In this document: positions 1 to 4,983 of the stretch, in pieces | Numbering within the stretch: position 1 is the first letter of the stretch | Layout: every line of letters starts with the position of its first letter | DNA from: Phycisphaera mikurensis | GTDB lineage: Bacteria; Planctomycetota; B15-G4; JADJEK01 | DNA length: 32,728 nucleotides | Direction: 5' to 3' | Assembly: GCA_020723465.1 (NCBI GenBank) | Contig: DYIW01000005.1 | Location: forward strand, 1 to 32,728 | Notes under the pieces: generated by a model | Database searches by the model: none | Told to the model about the DNA's origin: nothing | The model's input: only the letters and a program-made list of their open reading frames with translations | Translations under genes and position numbers: made by a program

Positions 1-687
1 AATGCCGGCTCGGTCTACGTGTTCGTGCGGAGCGGGACGACCTGGACCCAGCAGGCCAAGCTCATTGCTGCCGACACTACGAGCGGCGACGGATTCGGTT
101 GGTCCGTCTCCGTCTCCGGCAACACGGTGCTCGTCGGGGCTGTCATAGACGATCACGCCGGCGGGACGAATGCCGGCTCGGCCTACGTGTTCGTGCGGAG
201 CGGGACGACCTGGACGCAGCAGGCCAAGCTCATTGCTGCCGATGCCGCGGCGAACGACTATTTCGGCTATTCCGTCTTCCTCTCGGGCGACATGGCGCTT
301 GTCGGAGCCTCCAATGACGACCACGCCGGCGGGACGGATGCCGGCTCGGCCTACGTGTTCGTGCGGAGCGGGACGACCTGGGCGCAGCAGGCCAAGCTCA
401 GTGCTGCCGACGCCGCGGCCAACGACTGTTTTGGCATCTCCGGCTCCCTCTCGGGCGACAGGGCGCTTGTCGGAGCCTCTTGTGATGGCCACGCCGGCGG
501 GACGGTTGCGGGCTCGGCCTACGTGTTCGTCCGGAGCGGGACGACCTGGGAGCAGCAGACCAAGTCTGTTGCTGCCGACTGCGCGGCCTACGACTACTTC
601 GGCAACTCCGTCTGCCTCTCGGGCGAGACGGCGCTCGTCGGGGCGGAGGCGGACGACCATAGCGGCCTGACGGATGCCGGCTCGGCG
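1..687 (+). repeat. 168-bp tandem repeat array encoding FG-GAP units
   Basis: The codon pair TAC-GTG/GTC that opens each unit recurs at 16, 184, 352, 520 and 688, so the period is exactly 168 bp (56 codons) with no indels. Stretches such as GCGGAGCGGGACGACCTGG are nearly identical in every unit. The array continues beyond the 5' window edge. The last unit (from 520) is the most diverged and leads into the unique C-terminal domain. Confidence 0.9.
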
Positions 688-1104
688 TACGTCTTCGTCC
701 TAGAGAGCTGCGGCACCGCCGCGGTCTACGGGGCTGGCTGCGCGGGTTCGGGCGGCTTCGTGCCCGCCCTGGCCCTGTCGGGCTGCCCGGCGCCGAACCA
801 GGTCGTGCAGCTCTCTCTCACCCGCGGCCTCGGCGGCAGCCTGGCGCTCCTCCTCTTCGGCGGGGGCCAGGCAAGCGTGCCGATCGGCGGCGGCTGTACG
901 TTCCTTCTGAGCCCCCTGCTGCCGCTGCAGTTCGTGCTGCCGCTCGGAGGAACCGGGCCGGGCAACGGCTCGATCGTCCTTCCGGGCACGCTGCCGGCGA
1001 ACGCCGGCGGTGTGACCTTCACCATGCAGGCCGCCGTTCAGGACGCGGCCTCGCCGCTGGGCTTCTCGCTGACGAACGGCGTGCTGGTCCAGGTCGCGCC
1101 GTGA
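1..1104 (+). CDS. FG-GAP repeat secreted protein, 5'-truncated by window edge
   Basis: The reading frame is open from base 1, so the ORF-track GTG start at 19 is internal and the true N-terminus lies outside the window. The visible part holds about four 56-residue repeats, each with the pattern YVFVRSGTTW...F(G)xSVxxSG..ALVGA..DDHAGGT.AGSA, which is an FG-GAP/integrin-type beta-propeller repeat. After the repeats (about residue 230 of the track ORF) comes a Gly- and Cys-rich domain (CGTAAVYGAGCAGSGG... to LVQVAP). I associate this with the C-terminal region of secreted proteins in planctomycete-like bacteria. Such proteins are usually exported and surface-associated; the ligand is unknown. 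The gene ends in TGA at 1102-1104 and converges on the AbiEii gene. The signal peptide, if any, is not visible. Confidence 0.8.
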   Translation, partial: NAGSVYVFVRSGTTWTQQAKLIAADTTSGDGFGWSVSVSGNTVLVGAVIDDHAGGTNAGSAYVFVRSGTTWTQQAKLIAADAAANDYFGYSVFLSGDMALVGASNDDHAGGTDAGSAYVFVRSGTTWAQQAKLSAADAAANDCFGISGSLSGDRALVGASCDGHAGGTVAGSAYVFVRSGTTWEQQTKSVAADCAAYDYFGNSVCLSGETALVGAEADDHSGLTDAGSAYVFVLESCGTAAVYGAGCAGSGGFVPALALSGCPAPNQVVQLSLTRGLGGSLALLLFGGGQASVPIGGGCTFLLSPLLPLQFVLPLGGTGPGNGSIVLPGTLPANAGGVTFTMQAAVQDAASPLGFSLTNGVLVQVAP

Positions 1105-1181
1105 GCTTCAACTGCCGAGGACTCCGGCCCGCAGTTCGCCTTCGACGCAGCCGGCCGGCTCGTCTGGGCGGTCGATGACCT

Positions 1182-2003
1182 TCACGACCCTTGAGCTCCT
1201 TTCCACGGCTCGCCCGGCAGCTTCCCGATGAGCTTGTCCTTGACGACCTCGGCGGCCTTGACCGGGTCGTACTCGACCTCGGGTGGAAGCAGCAATCGAA
1301 GGTCCTCGATAAACACGGCGCTTGCGAGCTTGGCCGCGAGGTTGGCCTGGAACTCCGCGCGCGACACGGCTGCACCGTCGTGGTCCATGTAACGCTGGAA
1401 GCAATCGACGACGCGGTCGGGGCTCGGCTTGCCCGTGCCGAGCGCGAACCAGAGGTCGTAGAGGTCGCGTCCTTTCTTGCGCTGGTAGAGGGCGCGCAGC
1501 TTGGTGCCGAGCAACTCGTCGAGGTGATACACCGTGAGCGAGGCCGTCCGGGTGAACCAGGGATTCTCGACGGTGAACGGTCGCGTGTGGATCCCGAGGA
1601 CCGTGAAGTGCTCGCGGGTGTTGATCTCGACCTTCAGCCTCCTGGTGGTGACCGGTGCGAAGGACGTCTCGAAGCGGTAGTAGAGCGTGAAGCGTCCCTG
1701 ACCCTGCTTCCACCTCGGCGTGCCGAGCCACGAGTCCAGAGCCTCGCGGACGCCCTGGATCAGCTCGCCAATCGCACCGGCGTCGCGCTGCACGAGATCG
1801 ATGTCCTCGGAGTAGCGGCCACCCGCGCGCAAGAAGAGCTTGTGCAGCGCGCTGCCGCCACGGAAGACGGCCTGGTCGGCCACGACCTTCTTGCTGTACA
1901 TCGCAACCAGCGCGCTTGATGGCACCAGATCCTGCTCCACCTGCTCGTCGGAAAGCCACGGCGCTACGGCCCGCCAGGCGGTGATGTTGGCGCGCGGGAT
2001 CAG
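1182..2003 (-). CDS. abiEii: AbiEii-type nucleotidyltransferase toxin (type IV TA), probable CTG start
   Basis: This is a nucleotidyltransferase of the AbiEii family, the toxin of the bacteriostatic AbiE type IV toxin-antitoxin and abortive-infection system. Visible motifs, numbered from the CTG, are IPRANITAWR (2-11), FRGGSALHK (47-55), the SEDIDL metal-binding Asp pair (65-70), LKVEINT (123-129) and LGTKLRAL...KGRDLYDLW (165-186). These match the family throughout. The ORF track joins it to an out-of-frame extension reaching 2765, which is a shadow of AbiEi. No ATG, GTG or TTG lies at the expected N-terminus, but CTG at 2003 overlaps the AbiEi stop (CTGA) and has GGAGGTG five bases upstream. 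The first ATG (residue 35) would cut off the conserved N-terminus. Length is about 273 aa, normal for the family. Confidence 0.88.
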   Translation of the reverse strand: MIPRANITAWRAVAPWLSDEQVEQDLVPSSALVAMYSKKVVADQAVFRGGSALHKLFLRAGGRYSEDIDLVQRDAGAIGELIQGVREALDSWLGTPRWKQGQGRFTLYYRFETSFAPVTTRRLKVEINTREHFTVLGIHTRPFTVENPWFTRTASLTVYHLDELLGTKLRALYQRKKGRDLYDLWFALGTGKPSPDRVVDCFQRYMDHDGAAVSRAEFQANLAAKLASAVFIEDLRLLLPPEVEYDPVKAAEVVKDKLIGKLPGEPWKGAQGS

Positions 2004-2791
2004 ACGTCCACCTCCAACTCGGCGTTCGGCACGACGCGCCACCGCGGGTCGGCCTCGGCGTCCCCCTCTTCTCCGGGCTGTAGGAGCACGGCGCGAGGCT
2101 GCTTTCCCCCCAGCCACTCCGCCAGAGGAGCGGCGAGTTCGCTCTGACCGACAGCCTCGAGCAGATACCCGAGGCGCTGCACGTCCGGGAGCCGGACGAG
2201 CGGTGCGACGTCCACGAGCTTGCGGGCGTCGAGGCGCTCGGCCAGCTCGGCGAGCACCGTCGCCGCGTTGCTCAGGTGGCCGGCCGCCTCCGGATAGCGA
2301 ACCAGGTCGAAGGCGCACGTCTCGGGAGCGGCGACGCGCATGGTGCCGGTCTCGGTCTGCTGCTCGATCACGGGCAAGCGCTCCACCAGGCCGCTCATCG
2401 AGAAGCGGATGGCGACCTTGCCGGCGCGCACCTCGCGGGTCGGCTTGCTGGTCATCACCTGAAACACCATCGGTTGCTGGTGCGCGGCGCCGTGGATGGC
2501 GGCGGCGCTCAGGAGCGCCACGTAGTACGGCTGACCGAGGTACCGCATCAGGTCGTCGATGAACCAGTTCGCCGGCGGCGAGCCCGCGGCCCGGTACTCG
2601 GCTGGGACGACCACGTAGAACCCGCGCCGGGGCGAGACGACTCGACCTTGCTGCTTCAACCTGCGCAGCGCGCTTTGGACCGCGACGAACGAGCGCTCGG
2701 TGTCGGACTCCGCCTCGGCGCGCGCGAAGGTGTAGCGGCCCCTGGATTGGAGCTGCTCGACCCAAAGGGCCATGGCGGATCTCAATGACAT
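2000..2791 (-). CDS. abiEi: AbiEi-type antitoxin / transcriptional autorepressor
   Basis: This is the cognate antitoxin of the AbiE system. Family members have an N-terminal winged helix-turn-helix that represses the operon and a C-terminal domain needed for antitoxicity. Visible here are a predicted wHTH (about residues 5-60, ending SPRRGFYVVVP) and the family block WFIDDLMRYLGQPYYVALLSAAAIHGAAHQQP (76-107), then PETCAFDLVRYP. The track start is 2821, but ATG 2791 has AGGAG six bases upstream and leaves a sensible leader behind the putative promoter at 2833-2861. I therefore prefer 2791 (263 aa). The stop overlaps the CTG start of abiEii, which implies translational coupling. Unlike some AbiE loci, nothing else is inserted in the pair. 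Confidence 0.88.
   Translation of the reverse strand: MSLRSAMALWVEQLQSRGRYTFARAEAESDTERSFVAVQSALRRLKQQGRVVSPRRGFYVVVPAEYRAAGSPPANWFIDDLMRYLGQPYYVALLSAAAIHGAAHQQPMVFQVMTSKPTREVRAGKVAIRFSMSGLVERLPVIEQQTETGTMRVAAPETCAFDLVRYPEAAGHLSNAATVLAELAERLDARKLVDVAPLVRLPDVQRLGYLLEAVGQSELAAPLAEWLGGKQPRAVLLQPGEEGDAEADPRWRVVPNAELEVDV
2009..2015 (-). promoter_or_regulatory. Strong Shine-Dalgarno deciding the abiEii start
   Basis: The minus strand reads GGAGGTG-GACGT-CTG-ATC. The seven bases are a perfect match to the anti-Shine-Dalgarno, 5 nt before CTG (8 nt before ATC). It lies inside the last codons of abiEi and supports initiation at 2003 without a standard start codon. Confidence 0.65.
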
Positions 2792-2832
2792 TCCGAGCTC
2801 CTGCGCGAAGCGGCTATGCATCGTACTCTCAA

Positions 2833-2861
2833 AAACTAGCGCATCGCGCTAACTTCTGCAA
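2833..2861 (-). promoter_or_regulatory. Putative abiEi-abiEii promoter
   Basis: On the minus strand TTGCAG (2861-2856) and TAGTTT (2838-2833) are separated by 17 bp. Each matches the sigma-70 consensus at only three of six positions. Support comes from location: this is one of the few AT-rich patches in the window, and it lies about 40 bp upstream of the preferred ATG. Confidence 0.35.
2837..2851. promoter_or_regulatory. Inverted repeat TAGCGC-ATC-GCGCTA, candidate AbiEi operator
   Basis: This is a perfect 6-bp inverted repeat with a 3-bp spacer. It sits between the putative -35 and -10 boxes and touches the -10. Characterised AbiEi proteins bind inverted repeats in their own promoter and repress it, so this is the natural operator candidate. 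Only one palindrome is obvious, whereas studied systems have two. Confidence 0.45.
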
Positions 2862-2984
2862 GTACACATCAGCATTACCCCGGGTGCGGAGCCATCTAGG
2901 CCAGCGTGCTCGTTCAGTGCGCCCTGGGCATGGTGCGACGCGGGCCGTTCGTGCGGCCGGGCCTCCTCAATCTCCCCGTCGCCC

Positions 2985-4124
2985 TCACAGCCCAGCCTTC
3001 CGCAGCCGCTCCATGAAGGAAGGCTTCTTCGCGTGCGCCTGGCGCAGCGCCTCGAGGCGCGGCCCGAAGTCGCCGGTCGTTCCGCGAGCGGCGAGGTCTC
3101 GCAAGTCGACGAGGATCGTCACGGCCAAGTCGTAGTTCTTCTGCAGCTTCGAGGCCACGAGGCCGTCGACCTCGGTCCACAGCGTGGCCTCGCGGCCGGC
3201 GAGGCTGTCGAGGTGCTTCTTCCTGGCGATGGCCGCCTCGCGCTGGCGTCGAGCCTCCTCCTTGGCGCGCCTCTCGGCCTCGATGCGCTCGCGCTCCGTC
3301 GTATAGGCCTCTGCTGCAATGAGAAGCTGGCCCACGGTTCTGCCGGTGGTCGTGGGGCCGCTGTCGCCGGACGAGCGTTCCTTGAGGAACCGCTGCAGCA
3401 GCTCCGCGATCAAAGCATGGTCGGCGTCGACCACGAGGCGCGTGATGAAGTCGTCCTTCTCCTTGGACGCGAGCTGGCCGACCCAGGCGCGCACCTCGTC
3501 TCGGTCGATCCCGGCGTCGCCAATCGGTGGGCTGGCTTCGGCTGCCACATGCAGGAGGTCGCCGTCGATGCGCAGGAACTCGGCCAGGCTCTCCAGGGAG
3601 GCGCTGAGCTGCCCGAGGCCGGGAGGCACCGGCGGTTCCGTGTCATCGTCGTCGAGGTCGCCGGCCTGCGCCCGCAGGAGCCAGCCCAGGTAGAGCGCCC
3701 GCAGGTCGCCGCGCGCCAGCTCGGCGCGTACGGAGATGAGCGGCGAGAGGTGGCCCTCTCCCTCGACCCATCCACCCGACTCTTCGTCCTGGGACACGAA
3801 CGAGAGGATGACCTTGCCCGACTTCACGCGGACGCGAGCGCTGTCGCCCCCGCAGTACCTCTCGGCGGTCTCCTGGTCGAGCAGGCGGGCGGGCAGCCGC
3901 AGCTTCAGGACGTGCGTTCCCCAGTTGGCGAGGTAGAGGAACGCGTCGAAGTACTCCTCCATCCATACGTCCTCGTCGCCTTTGAAGCTGCCCCAGGCGT
4001 AGTCGTTGACGAAGCTCGCCGGCGTGATGTGCGCCCGCGTCGAGCAGGACCTGAGCTCGCTCATCTCCTTGGCCGTGAGCGGCCGGTCGATCGCCTGGAA
4101 CTCGTAGTACTGGTATTCGCTCAT
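2985..4124 (-). CDS. Conserved protein of unknown function (MSEYQYYEF type), 379 aa
   Basis: I can assign no function. The start is MSEYQYYEFQAIDRPL at ATG 4124, which overlaps the upstream stop as ATGA and has GGAG/GAGG 9-12 bases upstream; the longer track ORF (to 4403) is a shadow. The N-terminal part (about 1-150) is a compact mixed domain with aromatic-rich segments (ITPASFVNDYAWGSFKGD, YFDAFLYLANWGTHVLKLRLP). The middle is acidic and mostly helical. Residues about 270-330 form a charged, probably coiled-coil segment (TERERIEAERRAKEEARRQRE), followed by a helical tail. I recall similar proteins annotated as conserved hypotheticals, sometimes near SWIM zinc-finger genes, but cannot verify this. 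It is the last gene of the primase-helicase operon, so a role with that module is a context inference only. No signal peptide or membrane segment. Confidence 0.82.
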   Translation of the reverse strand: MSEYQYYEFQAIDRPLTAKEMSELRSCSTRAHITPASFVNDYAWGSFKGDEDVWMEEYFDAFLYLANWGTHVLKLRLPARLLDQETAERYCGGDSARVRVKSGKVILSFVSQDEESGGWVEGEGHLSPLISVRAELARGDLRALYLGWLLRAQAGDLDDDDTEPPVPPGLGQLSASLESLAEFLRIDGDLLHVAAEASPPIGDAGIDRDEVRAWVGQLASKEKDDFITRLVVDADHALIAELLQRFLKERSSGDSGPTTTGRTVGQLLIAAEAYTTERERIEAERRAKEEARRQREAAIARKKHLDSLAGREATLWTEVDGLVASKLQKNYDLAVTILVDLRDLAARGTTGDFGPRLEALRQAHAKKPSFMERLRKAGL

Positions 4125-4828
4125 GGCTTCGTCCCTCTCCGGCGCCGGCTGGCCAGCCGGTCTGCCGCATCGGCCAGCGCCTGGCGCTGTTCTGGCGTCG
4201 CGGCCATGCTGGCGACATCGAGCATTCTGTCGGGACCGCGGTCGTAATGGCGCTCGAGAAGAGCGGTGATCCGTTCGGCATACTCGGCCGGGGCAGCCGT
4301 GGCGGCCAGGACCCTGAACCACGGCGGCAGGACCCTCTCCCAGTCGACGCCGACCTGCCACGCTCCGCCCTCGTCGGCAAAGAAGATCACGTCGTCGTTG
4401 CACTCATCGACTCTGTCCAGCAGCCCGAAGAGGATGTCGAACGCCTCCCGTACGTCGCCGGGTTTGCGCTTCTGCTCCTCGGCCACGCAGCGGTCGAGCA
4501 GCCGGTGGTACTCGGCCATCCACGCCGTCGTTCCCGTGGACTGCGCCGAGTAGTTCTCGGAGTTGACCATGAACGACTCGTAGTACTCGCCGGCGCGACT
4601 CGCCTGGTCGAAGGCCTTGACGGCCGCGAGCAGCTTTGCCTTGGTCCTGCTCTCGCCGTCGGGGCGCAGTCGCGTCACGTCCAGGTGCTTCCTGGCGATC
4701 TGATGGAGCTTGGCAGGAGACAGGAGGTCGATGGCGTCGGCCAGCATGTAGAAGACGGTTTCGTGCCCGAGCTTGCGGAGGACGGCGCGCAGCTTGTCTC
4801 GGTCGATCGCGGCTGGCTGGCGTGGCAT
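4121..4828 (-). CDS. Conserved helical protein of unknown function, 235 aa
   Basis: The start is ATG 4828 (MPRQPAAIDRDKLRAVL), with AGGAGG nine bases upstream and 2 nt after the stop of the small ORF. The track start at 5041 lies inside the helicase gene and is rejected. The protein is soluble and predicted mostly helical: LRKLGHETVFYMLADAIDLLSPAKLHQIARKHLD (about 14-47), SRAGEYYESFMVNSENYSAQS, AFDILFGLLDRVDECNDDVIFFADEGGAWQVGVDWERVLPPWF (about 130-175), then a basic tail RRRRGTKP. The FADEGGxWQVGVDW segment is distinctive and I recall it in conserved hypothetical proteins that pair with the MSEYQYYEF protein. No catalytic motif is evident. It lies between the small ORF and the 379-aa gene, with ATGA overlap to the latter, so both are probably made together. 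Confidence 0.8.
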   Translation of the reverse strand: MPRQPAAIDRDKLRAVLRKLGHETVFYMLADAIDLLSPAKLHQIARKHLDVTRLRPDGESRTKAKLLAAVKAFDQASRAGEYYESFMVNSENYSAQSTGTTAWMAEYHRLLDRCVAEEQKRKPGDVREAFDILFGLLDRVDECNDDVIFFADEGGAWQVGVDWERVLPPWFRVLAATAAPAEYAERITALLERHYDRGPDRMLDVASMAATPEQRQALADAADRLASRRRRGTKP

Positions 4829-4830
4829 GG

Positions 4831-4983
4831 CTACCTTCCTCCTTTGGCCCAGCGCCGAAAGGCCGTGATCCACTCCGCGCCTGCTGGCGGGGGGGCTGGG
4901 CAGCGGATCATCTCGTCGAGCTTGGCGTCGGATGAACTCCCGCGCCCGCGTCTTGGCGTCGCCTTCTTCCTGCTGTTGGTCAT
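4831..4983 (-). CDS. Small 50-aa ORF, absent from the ORF track
   Basis: The minus strand has ATG at 4983 overlapping the helicase stop as ATGA, AGGAG eight bases upstream, and TAG at 4833-4831, only 2 nt before the next start. The product begins MTNSRKKATPRRGRGSSSD and ends AEWITAFRRWAKGGR. A basic, Ser-rich N-terminus is followed by a short amphipathic, Trp-containing stretch. Codon third positions are mostly G or C, like a real gene here. It exactly fills the gap between helicase and 235-aa gene and carries the latter's ribosome-binding site. Function is unknown; it could bind nucleic acid or act as an adaptor. At 50 residues it fell below the track cutoff. Confidence 0.65.
   Translation of the reverse strand: MTNSRKKATPRRGRGSSSDAKLDEMIRCPAPPPAGAEWITAFRRWAKGGR

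Larger units (their letters stand above)
2792..2984. other. Intergenic gap between the 379-aa gene and abiEi
   Basis: This 193-bp gap separates the two minus-strand units of the island. The half near abiEi holds the AT-rich promoter/operator patch. The other half (about 2880-2984) is GC-rich and shows only a 5-bp stem GGCCG-TTCGTG-CGGCC near 2943-2958, without a T-tract. I see no convincing terminator, coding sequence or attachment site. Confidence 0.5.

Noticed and set aside
1149-1160. Perfect palindrome AGCCGGCCGGCT between the FG-GAP and AbiEii genes
   Set aside because: It has no loop and no T-tract, so it is not a usable terminator. Such GC palindromes are expected by chance here.
2004-2765. 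N-terminal extension of the AbiEii ORF (track start 2765)
   Set aside because: This part lies in another frame over the intact abiEi gene and reads as Arg/Ala noise. A fused AbiEi-AbiEii protein is not supported.
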